From NCBI GenBank assembly GCA_016705125.1, contig JADIYW010000004.1:186001-250000 (forward strand): a DNA stretch of 64,000 bases, written 5' to 3'. This stretch comes from Bacteroidota bacterium (GTDB lineage Bacteria > Bacteroidota > Bacteroidia > Chitinophagales > JADIYW01). The notes under the pieces were generated by a model, which saw only the letters and a list, made by a program, of their open reading frames with translations, made no database searches and was not told the DNA's origin. This document shows positions 43,988-52,907 of this stretch, one piece after another; the first letter of the stretch is position 1, and every line of letters starts with the position of its first letter. The position numbers and the translations under genes were made by a program.

Positions 43988-45889
43988 ATGAGCAATTTTA
44001 CTACTTTTGAACAGCTTATTATTCAAAATACCATTTCGGCAATGAAGGATTTGTTTGAAGTGGATATTCAGGAAAGCCAAATCACCCTCAACGAGCCACC
44101 TAAAGATTTTGATGGCGAAACCACTTTGGTTTTGTTTCCGTTTGTGCGGTTTACCAAAAAAAGCCCCGAAGAAACTGGCAGCATAATTGGCGAATACCTG
44201 CAATCTAAAATTCCTTTCATTAAAACGACTATTCCTGTTAAGGGATTTTTAAACATCGCTTTTTCGGATCAATACTGGATTTCGTTTTTCAAGGATGCCG
44301 CAATTTTGCCTAATTTTGGAAAAATGGAACCCAAAAAGGAGAAAATATTAATTGAATATTCGTCGCCCAACACAAACAAACCCTTGCATTTGGGTCATGT
44401 ACGCAACAATGTACTTGGATTTGCGCTGGCGGGCTTGCTCAAAGAAAATGGATACGATGTGTCCACAGCTTGCCTTGTGAACGACCGTGGTGTGCATATA
44501 TGCAAGTCGATGCTAGCTTGGCAAAAGTATGGAAACCACGAAACACCACAAAGTAGTGGACTGAAAGGCGACAAGTTGGTGGGCAAATACTATGTGATTT
44601 TTGACCAGCAACTAAAGATTCAAACCAATGAAATATTGGAAAAATGGGCAAAAAACCAATTTGATAGGTTGGTGGAGGTAGAAATTGAAAAATACAATAA
44701 TTTGGTGCTGAAAAAAAATAGTACCGATGGTGAAGAAAAGGAAAAAATAGAAGCAGCAATTGTTACATTAGCAAAAGCCGAAACACCTTTGATGATTGAA
44801 GTAAGGCAAATGCTTTTGGATTGGGAAAATGGCGAAACTGCCGTAATTGACCTTTGGAAAACGATGAATGGCTGGGTGTATGAAGGCTTTGCAGTTACAT
44901 ATAAAGCCTTGGGTGTTGCATTCGACAAGTATTACTACGAATCGAATACTTACTTGTTGGGAAAAAATATTGTGGAAGAAGGATTAGAAAAAGGCGTTTT
45001 TTTCAAAAAATCAGATAACTCGGTTTGGATAGATTTGACTGCCGACGGCCTCGATGAAAAATTGGTGCTGCGTGGTGATGGCACTTCAGTTTATATTACA
45101 CAAGACATTGGCACTGCGGATTTAAAATACAATGATTTTGGCATGGACAAATCTATCTATGTCGTTGGAAATGAACAAGATTACCATTTTAAAGTATTGA
45201 AATTAATTGCCCAAAAACTCCAAAAACCACATGCTGATGGTATTTTTCACTACAGTTATGGGATGGTAGATTTGCCAAGTGGCAAGATGAAATCGAGGGA
45301 AGGAACGGTGGTGGATGCCGATGATTTGGTACAAGAAATGATAGATGCAGCACAACAGCAAACGGAAGAATTGGGCAAGGTAGAAGGATTTAGTGCTTCG
45401 GAAGCCGAAAACCTTTATCGAATAATTGGATTGAGCGCCCTCAAGTTTTTTCTTTTGCGTGTGGACCCCAAAAAGCGAATTCTTTTCGACCCATTGGAGT
45501 CGATAGATTTGCATGGGTATACTGCCGCTTTTGTGCAATACACTTATGCCCGCACACAAAGCATAATGCGCAGAGCCGCGGCAGATGCGAGTTGGCAAGC
45601 AGGATTTGAAAAGGAGTCGCTTTCGCCAAGTGAAAAGGAATTATTGCAATTTATTTATAAATATCCAAGCATTTTGGCTTTTGCTGGCAAAGAAATGAAT
45701 CCAGCTTTGATTATTGATTTTACGTATAATTTGGCTAAATTGTATAATAAGTTTTATGCCGAAAATCCAATTTTTGCCGCCGAAAATAAAGAAGACATGA
45801 AGTTTAGAATTGCCATTTCAGCTCTTTGCGGTCAGTTAATACAACGTTGTTTTTATTATTTGGGAATGGAAGTGCCGGAGAAAATGTAA
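43988..45889 (+). CDS. argS: Arginyl-tRNA synthetase
   Basis: A 633-residue class Ia synthetase that charges tRNA-Arg. Visible are the HIGH-like motif in NKPLHLGHVRNNVLG, the KMSKS-like LPSGKMKSREGTVVDAD, the ArgRS N-terminal domain and the C-terminal DALR anticodon-binding domain (AAFVQYTYARTQSIMRR, LGMEVPEKM end). The ATG lies just after CAAATTTGCACC, a near -7 box that implies a very short leader. Single-copy housekeeping gene. Confidence 0.97.
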   Translation: MSNFTTFEQLIIQNTISAMKDLFEVDIQESQITLNEPPKDFDGETTLVLFPFVRFTKKSPEETGSIIGEYLQSKIPFIKTTIPVKGFLNIAFSDQYWISFFKDAAILPNFGKMEPKKEKILIEYSSPNTNKPLHLGHVRNNVLGFALAGLLKENGYDVSTACLVNDRGVHICKSMLAWQKYGNHETPQSSGLKGDKLVGKYYVIFDQQLKIQTNEILEKWAKNQFDRLVEVEIEKYNNLVLKKNSTDGEEKEKIEAAIVTLAKAETPLMIEVRQMLLDWENGETAVIDLWKTMNGWVYEGFAVTYKALGVAFDKYYYESNTYLLGKNIVEEGLEKGVFFKKSDNSVWIDLTADGLDEKLVLRGDGTSVYITQDIGTADLKYNDFGMDKSIYVVGNEQDYHFKVLKLIAQKLQKPHADGIFHYSYGMVDLPSGKMKSREGTVVDADDLVQEMIDAAQQQTEELGKVEGFSASEAENLYRIIGLSALKFFLLRVDPKKRILFDPLESIDLHGYTAAFVQYTYARTQSIMRRAAADASWQAGFEKESLSPSEKELLQFIYKYPSILAFAGKEMNPALIIDFTYNLAKLYNKFYAENPIFAAENKEDMKFRIAISALCGQLIQRCFYYLGMEVPEKM

Positions 45890-46239
45890 ATAAAAAATGT
45901 TGAATGCTTAATGTTTAATAGAGTCAAGATATTTAGAAGCAAGAATCAAGAAATTAAATAATGAAATAATTAGCGAATTAGCGAATGGAATAATTTGAAG
46001 ATGTGGAGATGTGAAAATTTGGAGATATGGGAATATAAAAATGAAATAATTACAGAATGTATACAAGAAACAAGATGTAGGAAAAAAAATGATGAATGAT
46101 GAATGTTTAATTTTTAATGTTGTATAAAGTGAAAATATTTAGAACCAAAAAAATATAATTTAAAAAACTTAAATGGCAGTAGACTGTCGACAGTGGACCG
46201 TGGACTATAAAACCCCATTCAACTAAAAACCACAAAAAA
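45890..46239. repeat. Repeat-word spacer without a gene
   Basis: 350 bp built of short reiterated words: ATGCTTAATGTTTAAT, AGAATCAAGAA, ATTAGCGAATTAGCGAAT (about 45968-45987), GATGTGGAGATGTGAAAAT (about 46000-46018) and ACAAGAAACAAGATG. It ends with the perfect palindrome ACTGTCGACAGT (46183-46194) next to GGACCGTGGACT. The same word families occur at 39468-39663, 41130-41160, 32744-33165 and 52744-52860. Confidence 0.75.
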
Positions 46240-46611
46240 ATGGAATTATATATTCAAGAAATAGAATCAAAAGGCAGAGGTGTCTTTTGTGATGAAACCA
46301 TTTTAGAAGGACAGGTTATAGAAATTTGTCCAGTGCTTGTTTTGCCACCAAAAGACAGGACATTAATTGACAAATCTGCCTTATACGATTATTATTTCCT
46401 TTGGGGCAATGACCATGAGGAAACAGGTATAGTGTTAGGATTTGGGTCCTTATACAACCATGATTATGCACCAAATGCCATTTATGAAACTTATTATGAG
46501 GATAAAATCATGAAAGTAATTGCCATTAAAAAAATCCCTGCCAATACCGAAATTACGATTAACTATAACCACGACCCCAATGACCAAACTAAGGTGTGGT
46601 TTGACAAATGA
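46240..46611 (+). CDS. SET-domain protein
   Basis: A 123-residue minimal SET-domain protein: SKGRGVFCDETILEGQVIEI, then the pseudoknot motifs GFGSLYNHDYAPNA (xxNHxxxPN) and EITINY (ExxxxY). Family members are lysine methyltransferases using S-adenosylmethionine. Bacterial copies of this size are known, but their targets are mostly unknown. It stands alone after a repeat-rich spacer and shares a bidirectional terminator with the next gene. Confidence 0.9.
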   Translation: MELYIQEIESKGRGVFCDETILEGQVIEICPVLVLPPKDRTLIDKSALYDYYFLWGNDHEETGIVLGFGSLYNHDYAPNAIYETYYEDKIMKVIAIKKIPANTEITINYNHDPNDQTKVWFDK

Positions 46612-46650
46612 TCCTATTTATAGATACAAATCTAACGAAAGGGCATAAAA

Positions 46651-46679
46651 AAAAACCCGCTTTTTAGGAGCGGGTTTTT
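46651..46679. terminator. Bidirectional terminator
   Basis: Perfect 11-bp stem AAAAACCCGCT / AGCGGGTTTTT with a 7-base loop, flanked by A and T runs. It lies between convergent genes and should stop transcription in both directions. Confidence 0.93.
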
Positions 46680-46697
46680 CTATTTTTTACAAAAAAA

Positions 46698-47519
46698 TTA
46701 TTTTATCTCTATATATCCAGAATTCATAAATATATCATCTTCGCTATAAATATCTACAACATATTTTCCTTTAGTCAAAAATAGTTGCTCTACTTTAAAC
46801 CATCCCCAAGTAGGATCTACATCCACATCGAATGTTTCAATTTCTTCACTATAATCCTTGCCACCATATATTGAGAATGTAACAGAAGAAGTCTTAATTT
46901 CTTTTCCGTTGTCAAATAAAATTTGGATTTTATTTCCACCTCTTATAAACAAAAACTCTTCCTGTGGGTTTTCTGCAATCCCTGTACTAGAAACTTTATA
47001 AGCAAACTCTACCTTTGAATCCTCATAATAATAGGTATCAATTTCATCTTCATCATCATCATCTCCTTCCTTTTCATCTGACACTTCTGTGTCGTCATTT
47101 TTAGTAGGCTTCACTCCTTCTATGTAATTAACTTTTGCATAGGTATCAGCTAGTACATTTTCATTTTCATCAACTACCTGAAAATAATAATCACCATCCT
47201 CCTCTAATAAATAGTCGTAAGTAGCGAAGGTATGTTTCTTGTCAATTTCAAATTCTAAAGTAGAAAAGGCAACATAATCACCATTTTCATCTTTTTTGTC
47301 AACCCATAATGAAAGTGGTTTAGTGATTTTTTTACCATCATTCAAATAGACGATATAAACATAACCTCCATCAGACTTAATATCCCAGGAATCATAAACT
47401 CCACTCGGAGTGCCGTCAGATTCGTCAAAACTCTCGGCTAAAACAACCTTTTTTTGAGCTTGAACGGTGAACGTAAAAGCTAAAAAAAGAAACGCAAAAA
47501 CTGATACTAATTTTTTCAT
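46698..47519 (-). CDS. Secreted protein of unknown function
   Basis: A 273-residue protein with a clear signal peptide (MKKLVSVFAFLFLAFTFT, cleavage after VQAQ). Two beta-rich halves, each with a similar pattern of KK...LAESFD/YYFQVVDENENVL turns, are joined by a strongly acidic linker (EVSDEKEGDDDDEDEID, about residues 145-160). No family is recognised. Predicted periplasmic or outer-surface. Confidence 0.75.
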   Translation of the reverse strand: MKKLVSVFAFLFLAFTFTVQAQKKVVLAESFDESDGTPSGVYDSWDIKSDGGYVYIVYLNDGKKITKPLSLWVDKKDENGDYVAFSTLEFEIDKKHTFATYDYLLEEDGDYYFQVVDENENVLADTYAKVNYIEGVKPTKNDDTEVSDEKEGDDDDEDEIDTYYYEDSKVEFAYKVSSTGIAENPQEEFLFIRGGNKIQILFDNGKEIKTSSVTFSIYGGKDYSEEIETFDVDVDPTWGWFKVEQLFLTKGKYVVDIYSEDDIFMNSGYIEIK

Positions 47520-47578
47520 GTGCTTTTTTTTTCAAATATATTAAAAATTTTAAATACCTAAACCAAAAACGTGCCAAT

Positions 47579-48469
47579 TTATTTTAAAAATCTCTCACTT
47601 ACAATTAAATCCCTATTTCCAGCTGTATATTTATAGAATCCTTCACCTGTTTTGACGCCCAAAAAACCTGCTGTAACCATATTTACCAATAATGGGCAAG
47701 GGGCATATTTTGGTTGACCCATCCCGTCGTGCAGTACATTTAAAATGGCGAGGCACACATCCAATCCAATAAAATCTGCCAATTGTAAAGGGCCCATTGG
47801 ATGCGCCATTCCCAATTTCATCACCGTATCGATTTCATAAACACCAGCCACGCCCTCAAACAAAGTATAAATAGATTCATTAATCATAGGCATCAAAATT
47901 CTATTGGCCACAAAGCCAGGGTAATCATTTACTTCTACAGGTATTTTTCCCAACTGAATACTTAAATCCATAATGGTTTTGGTCGTCAAATTATCGGTTG
48001 CATATCCTCTAATTATTTCTACTAGCTTCATTACTGGAACTGGATTCATAAAATGCATACCAATAACTTTTTCAGGGCGTTTGGTGCAAGCTCCAATTTT
48101 GGTTATAGAAATGGAAGAAGTATTGGAGGCTAAAATGGTTGAAGCAGGACAAATTTCATCCAATTGTCGAAATATTTTTTCTTTTATTATAAAATTTTCA
48201 GAAGCCGCCTCAACAACCAAATCACTGAGCGGAGCCGCTTTTAAAATTTCGGTTTCCATAATTAAATTGGCCAATGTTTCCCTTTTCTTATCTTCCGTTA
48301 TGCTCGCTTTCAAAACCATACGATCTAAATTCTTTGTAATGGTAGTTAAGGCCTTTTCCAAAATAAGGGCATTCATATCCACTAAATAAACTTTAAACCC
48401 ATTTTGTGCAAACACATGTGCAATTCCATTTCCCATAGTGCCAGCTCCAATTACCGTAATTGTATTCAT
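47579..48469 (-). CDS. hbd: 3-hydroxybutyryl-CoA dehydrogenase
   Basis: A 296-residue NAD(P)-dependent 3-hydroxyacyl-CoA dehydrogenase: TVIGAGTMGNGIAHVFAQ (Rossmann), ILASNTSSISITKI, catalytic-region GMHFMNPVPVMKLVEII and the C-terminal GVKTGEGFYKY signature. It interconverts acetoacetyl-CoA and 3-hydroxybutyryl-CoA in short-chain acyl-CoA metabolism. It is divergent from the alpha-galactosidase gene, about 60 bp away. Confidence 0.93.
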   Translation of the reverse strand: MNTITVIGAGTMGNGIAHVFAQNGFKVYLVDMNALILEKALTTITKNLDRMVLKASITEDKKRETLANLIMETEILKAAPLSDLVVEAASENFIIKEKIFRQLDEICPASTILASNTSSISITKIGACTKRPEKVIGMHFMNPVPVMKLVEIIRGYATDNLTTKTIMDLSIQLGKIPVEVNDYPGFVANRILMPMINESIYTLFEGVAGVYEIDTVMKLGMAHPMGPLQLADFIGLDVCLAILNVLHDGMGQPKYAPCPLLVNMVTAGFLGVKTGEGFYKYTAGNRDLIVSERFLK

Positions 48470-48529
48470 ATCTTTATTTTATTTTTGTATTATTGGTGCG
48501 AAATTACTTATCCAAATCCAATTTTTTGC

Positions 48530-50530
48530 ATGGAAATAAATTTTGTAAATGGAAACATACTCCTAAACAATGGAAATACTGTTGATTTCCATTCATTTGA
48601 AACAATAGAAAATATAGATTTTAAACTTGTTTTTAATACAGAAACAATAGGGAATTTTAACAAAATTAGTATTGAAATACATCCGAACAAAAAATTAAAA
48701 TTATCTAATTTCAGTTTAAATTATTCATTTAAAAATCAAGAGAATAACGGATTTTACTGCAACGGTTTTCAATCGTGGACAGACACTAGAGTATTTGAAA
48801 AAGACGAAAAAATAGGTAGAATTTCAAGGCTTTTTAAACCCATTTGCAAATTTTATAGCGACTATAATACCTATAATTATACCGAAAAAAAAGGACTTTT
48901 TCATTCTTGGAATTACGCTTTCTTTCAATTAGAAGGTGGAAAACCATTCTTTTTGGCAGGAATCAACGAAACAGATGCTTATACCTTATTTGAGGCTGAT
49001 TATGGAACCGAACAATTGAAAATTACAAAATGCATAGATGGATGGGAAATATCGTCGCCAACTTTACTCATGGATTTTTTTTATGGGATAGATATTGAAA
49101 GGAAATGCTATGACCAATTTTACACTTTTTTAAATCGTCCTTATCCGAAAGTGGATCAGGCTGCAGGTTGGACAAGTTGGTACCACTACTATGAGAAAAT
49201 AAGTGAAGCAATTGTAATTGAAAATTTGGAAGCAATAACAGCTAAAGAAATCCCTATTTCATTTTTTCAAATTGATGATGGTTTTCAAGAAAAAACGGGC
49301 GATTGGTTGCAGATAAATAAAAAATTCCCACATGGAATGAAATATTTGGCTGATAAAATAAAAGAAAAAAACATACAGCCAGGCATTTGGTTGGCACCAT
49401 TTATTTGTTCAAAAAAATCAGAAATATATAAAAATCATCCGGATTGGATACTTAAAGATGAAAAAGGAAAATTGATAAAAATGGGCTTTAATCCTGCTTG
49501 GGATGGTTGGTTTTATGGATTAGATATTTATCATGAAGGTGTAATTGAATATTTGAAAAATGTTTTTAAAACGGTTTTGGATGAATGGGGTTTTGAATTA
49601 GTAAAACTCGATTTCCTATTTGCAGCTGCTCCACTCCCACGGGCAGGCAAAACAATGGGGAAAATAATGGACGATGCCATGGTTTTTCTTAGAACATTGG
49701 TGGGCGATAAACTTATTTTGGGTTGTGGAGTTCCTTTGATTCCATCCATGGGAAGAGTAGATTATTGCCGAATAGGCCCTGACATACACCTTAAATGGGA
49801 TTTTACATTGTTGAAGTGGGGTAATAATAGAGAACGCCCCTCCAACCTAAATGCAATTGGCAATACTATAAATAGAAGTGCATTATCACATAGAGGTTTT
49901 TTGAACGATCCGGATGTTTTTATCCTGAGAAAAGAAAAAAACAAATTGAATTTTGAAGAAAAATATAGTCTTTTGCTTGCCAATGTGCTTTTTGGAGACT
50001 TAATTTTTACAAGCGACAATTTAAATACTTATGATGAAGAAATGCTTTTCCTTTTCAAATCCATTTTTCCACTTCAAAAACCACAGGATTTAAAAATTAA
50101 TGCCACTAAAAATTTGTATAAATGTACTTTTAGGATAAAAGAAAGACAATACCTTAGTTTTTTCAATCTGACAGACACCACAAAAAGGGTAAAACTACCA
50201 AGTGGTTTGTTCTTTGATGGAAAAAAAGGCGTCCTAATTCAAGGAAAGCAGATGCATGAATTGAAAAAACACGAATCTTGTTGTTTATTGAATGTTGGTT
50301 ACAATCCATTCGCAATTTCTGGTACTAAAGGCCACCTCTTTCCTGGGTGTGAGGTAGAGAACATTTATCTAATTGATGATGCGTTACAAATAGATTTAAT
50401 ACCTGGACTTTTAAATCCAATTACAGTTTATGTAAAAACCCCAAAGGAATATCAAATTGAATTTATAAATGGAAATTCTGTACAAACCATTCAAAAAAAA
50501 GAATTTAATATCATTAAAGCTTCAATTTAG
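48530..50530 (+). CDS. Alpha-galactosidase (GH36 family, melibiase)
   Basis: A 666-residue GH36 glycoside hydrolase. I use the ATG at 48530 because the open frame before it runs antisense through hbd. An N-terminal beta domain precedes a TIM barrel: WTSWYHYYEKISEA, ISFFQIDDGFQEKTGDW, then ELVKLDFLFAAAPLPRAG (Asp nucleophile) and CRIGPDIHLKWDF (Asp acid/base). A small C-terminal beta domain follows. It hydrolyses alpha-galactosides; without a signal peptide it probably acts in the cytoplasm on imported oligosaccharides. There is no SusC/D pair nearby, so it is not part of a classic PUL in this window. Confidence 0.88.
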   Translation: MEINFVNGNILLNNGNTVDFHSFETIENIDFKLVFNTETIGNFNKISIEIHPNKKLKLSNFSLNYSFKNQENNGFYCNGFQSWTDTRVFEKDEKIGRISRLFKPICKFYSDYNTYNYTEKKGLFHSWNYAFFQLEGGKPFFLAGINETDAYTLFEADYGTEQLKITKCIDGWEISSPTLLMDFFYGIDIERKCYDQFYTFLNRPYPKVDQAAGWTSWYHYYEKISEAIVIENLEAITAKEIPISFFQIDDGFQEKTGDWLQINKKFPHGMKYLADKIKEKNIQPGIWLAPFICSKKSEIYKNHPDWILKDEKGKLIKMGFNPAWDGWFYGLDIYHEGVIEYLKNVFKTVLDEWGFELVKLDFLFAAAPLPRAGKTMGKIMDDAMVFLRTLVGDKLILGCGVPLIPSMGRVDYCRIGPDIHLKWDFTLLKWGNNRERPSNLNAIGNTINRSALSHRGFLNDPDVFILRKEKNKLNFEEKYSLLLANVLFGDLIFTSDNLNTYDEEMLFLFKSIFPLQKPQDLKINATKNLYKCTFRIKERQYLSFFNLTDTTKRVKLPSGLFFDGKKGVLIQGKQMHELKKHESCCLLNVGYNPFAISGTKGHLFPGCEVENIYLIDDALQIDLIPGLLNPITVYVKTPKEYQIEFINGNSVQTIQKKEFNIIKASI

Positions 50531-50601
50531 CACTATATTTGTAGTTAAGTAAAAAAAAATCATTTGCATTTCGACAATCAAAATATTCTTTAGCCAAAAA
50601 A

Positions 50602-51735
50602 ATGAAATCTCTATTTTATTTATTTTTTCTTTGTTCGTTTGCAACTCCAATTTTAGTAGTTGCCCAGACTGAAAATACAATCAAAGAAAATCCTTGGCTT
50701 ACAACCTGCAAACTGTATTATGCTCAAGGTAATTATCCTTTAGCTTTAAATGCCATAACTCAATTTTTAAAACCTGACCCTTTAAATTGGGAAGGCTTAT
50801 ACTGGAGAGGCAAAATTGAGTCCAGAATGCTTAACTTTAATGATGCATTTGATGATTTAAACTTGGCAAATAAACTATACCCCAAACAGGCCAAAACCAT
50901 GGCTGCACTAGCTGAATTGTATGATTATTTTGGAGATTATGAAAAAGCATTTAACTTAATCACAGCAGCCTTAATAGTTGAACCAACCAATTTGTCCTTT
51001 TTAAATATAGAAGGCTTGGTGTTACTCCATCAAAAAAAATTCAATGCCGCATTTTTAATTTTTGACAATATCATTCTTCGAGATTCCACCGATCCAATTG
51101 CATTTAATAATAGAGGCACTGCAAGGTTCAATAACCAAAGCGTTCAATACCCATCAAAAGAGGATTTAAAAAATGCTGAACATGATTTTTCAAAAGCAAT
51201 TGAACTAAGCCCCACTTTCGCTATGGCTTATAGAAACAGAGGTGTGGTAAGGCTGGGATTAAATGATTATAATAATGCCTATCAAGATTTGATTATTGCC
51301 AGGCGATTAGACCCAAAAGATGAGAAAGTATATTACAATTTGGGTAAAATATATAATAAATTGGGCAAGAATGAACTCGCAATTGAGGCTTTTAATAATG
51401 CCATCAAAATCAGTACTATTTTTTGTGAACCCTATTTAGAAAGAGGATTGACGCACCTTAGCATGGGAAATTATGAAAGTGGAAGATCTGATTTCCGAAA
51501 ATCAATCGCAGTAGATAAAAATTCTAAAGGAAGAGCCAATTATTATATTGCAAAATCGTATGCGCTTGAAAAAAATAAAGTGCTTTGTATCGAATATTTG
51601 AAAAATGCGAAAAAAACTGGTTTTTTCGTTAATTTCGATAATAGAAATGAGCTTATTAAGGACACATCTTTTAATGAATTACTAAAGGATGAGGATTTTA
51701 GAAAGGCAAGAAACGAAATAATCAAAATAAAATAG
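50602..51735 (+). CDS. TPR-repeat exported protein
   Basis: A 377-residue protein with a signal peptide (MKSLFYLFFLCSFATPIL, cleavage near VVAQ) and seven or more TPR motifs, e.g. AMAYRNRGVVRLGLNDYNNA and KVYYNLGKIYNKLGKNELAI. Likely a periplasmic scaffold; partners unknown. It is downstream of the GH36 gene by 71 bp, possibly independent. Confidence 0.82.
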   Translation: MKSLFYLFFLCSFATPILVVAQTENTIKENPWLTTCKLYYAQGNYPLALNAITQFLKPDPLNWEGLYWRGKIESRMLNFNDAFDDLNLANKLYPKQAKTMAALAELYDYFGDYEKAFNLITAALIVEPTNLSFLNIEGLVLLHQKKFNAAFLIFDNIILRDSTDPIAFNNRGTARFNNQSVQYPSKEDLKNAEHDFSKAIELSPTFAMAYRNRGVVRLGLNDYNNAYQDLIIARRLDPKDEKVYYNLGKIYNKLGKNELAIEAFNNAIKISTIFCEPYLERGLTHLSMGNYESGRSDFRKSIAVDKNSKGRANYYIAKSYALEKNKVLCIEYLKNAKKTGFFVNFDNRNELIKDTSFNELLKDEDFRKARNEIIKIK

Positions 51736-51771
51736 TTTTTTAAAAATCCTCTCAAATCCAACTTTTAAAAC

Positions 51772-52158
51772 CTACATTCTTAGCACTTTTACAAAAAGAA
51801 TGACCCAACCAATTATAAAACATAATCCGCCTAATGGGGTAATTGGACCTATAAATTTGCTTATACTTTGAAGACCCAATAAATCCTTACATGCTAAAAG
51901 ATACAAGGACCCACAAAAGAGAATAATACCTGTAAGAAAAAAATCTCCAGCTATAGCTAATTTTAAATTAGGGAATATTTGCATCAAAATACCAACAACG
52001 ATTAGCGCAAAAACATGGTAAAATTGATATTTAACAGCAGTTTCATAAGTTTGCAATTGCTCAATTGACAATTTAGGTTTCAAACCATGTGCCCCAAATG
52101 CACCTAACGCAACCGCAACTGCAGCCAACAAAAAACCAGTAGTTAGAAAAAATTTCAT
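51772..52158 (-). CDS. DUF423-family membrane protein
   Basis: A 128-residue protein with four hydrophobic segments. The DUF423 signature is VALGAFGAHGLKPKLS, then TYETAVKYQFYHVFALI. It is a conserved small inner-membrane protein of unknown function. Length is normal. Confidence 0.9.
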   Translation of the reverse strand: MKFFLTTGFLLAAVAVALGAFGAHGLKPKLSIEQLQTYETAVKYQFYHVFALIVVGILMQIFPNLKLAIAGDFFLTGIILFCGSLYLLACKDLLGLQSISKFIGPITPLGGLCFIIGWVILFVKVLRM

Positions 52159-52236
52159 TTATTATTATTTTATGCAAAATTATCAAAAAAAAGGCAAACG
52201 GAAGATTTGAAAAGTACAATTATATTTATAAATAAT

Positions 52237-52244
52237 TACCTTTG
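52237..52244 (+). promoter_or_regulatory. -7 box abutting the 52249 start codon
   Basis: TACCTTTG ends four bases before the ATG at 52249, so the transcript would be essentially leaderless. No good -33 is seen. Confidence 0.55.
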
Positions 52245-52248
52245 AGGC

Positions 52249-52743
52249 ATGAGTCAGATAAAAGAAACAACAATTTTAGAAGCTTTTGACAGATTAGATG
52301 GCCTAAGCGATAAGCAATATGAGGAATTCTTCGTTGATTTGGGTGAAGCACAACCCGAATTGATGTCATATATAATGGAATTTTCAGAATCATTGGAAAA
52401 TGAAGAGGCTAGTGAAGACATGGTTTTTTTGTTGGCAATAATTTTCATTTCCTACGAAATTATAACCGAAGAACCTGTTCCGCATGTAGATGAGGATTTA
52501 CTAGACAAGGCTGAGGAGAAAATCATTGCTCAACTTCAAGAATTGGAGAAAATTGAAGGTGATGAATTACAAACCGCCTTTATTGAGAAAAATCAGCGTC
52601 AACCTGAATTGATGGAATACATTTCAGATATTATGGGTGGAGACGAAGAGTTTCCTTCTAACTTTACAGAAGAGGAAATGGGCTTAGCCTATACCAATTT
52701 TGCAGTAATGGTGGAAAGCATCGAAATGATTTACGGAAGATAG
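52249..52743 (+). CDS. Small acidic protein of unknown function
   Basis: A 164-residue, strongly acidic, alpha-helical protein (DRLDGLSDKQYEEFFVDLGE, then QRQPELMEYISDIMGGDEEF) without signal peptide or cysteine motifs. The two halves share a Q.ELM.YI pattern (AQPELMSYIMEF and RQPELMEYISDI), suggesting an internal duplication. Function unknown; cytoplasmic. Confidence 0.75.
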   Translation: MSQIKETTILEAFDRLDGLSDKQYEEFFVDLGEAQPELMSYIMEFSESLENEEASEDMVFLLAIIFISYEIITEEPVPHVDEDLLDKAEEKIIAQLQELEKIEGDELQTAFIEKNQRQPELMEYISDIMGGDEEFPSNFTEEEMGLAYTNFAVMVESIEMIYGR

Positions 52744-52860
52744 ATTTGGGAATTTAAGAATTGAGAATTCAGATTTGAGAGTCTAGAGTTTAGAATCAAG
52801 ATTTAATAGAAATAATACTCCATTAAAAATCAAAACTTAGCATTTAAAATTTAAAATTAA
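52744..52860. repeat. Spacer with AATTTGAGAATT/AGAATCAAGA words
   Basis: 117 bp of iterated short words (GAATTTAAGAATTGAGAATT, GAGTCTAGAGTTTAGAATC, AAAATCAAAACTTAGCATTT). They are related to the spacer words at 32744-33165 and 45890-46239. No gene. Confidence 0.6.
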
Positions 52861-52895
52861 CTCTATTATATTTTAAGAAACAATTTTCATTTCAC

Positions 52896-52903
52896 TATTT
52901 TTG
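52896..52903 (+). promoter_or_regulatory. -7 box abutting recN
   Basis: TATTTTTG ends four bases before the recN ATG; a TTTT tract about 21 bp upstream could serve as -33. This implies a leaderless or near-leaderless recN mRNA. Confidence 0.55.
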
Positions 52904-52907
52904 TTGA

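Noticed and set aside
44395..45629. Antisense open frames within argS
   Set aside because: They overlap a highly conserved synthetase and have no family character; they are shadows of its codon use.
48404..48529. N-terminal extension of the alpha-galactosidase
   Set aside because: The 42 extra codons run antisense through the hbd 5' end and lack similarity to GH36 N-termini; the ATG at 48530 follows the spacer.
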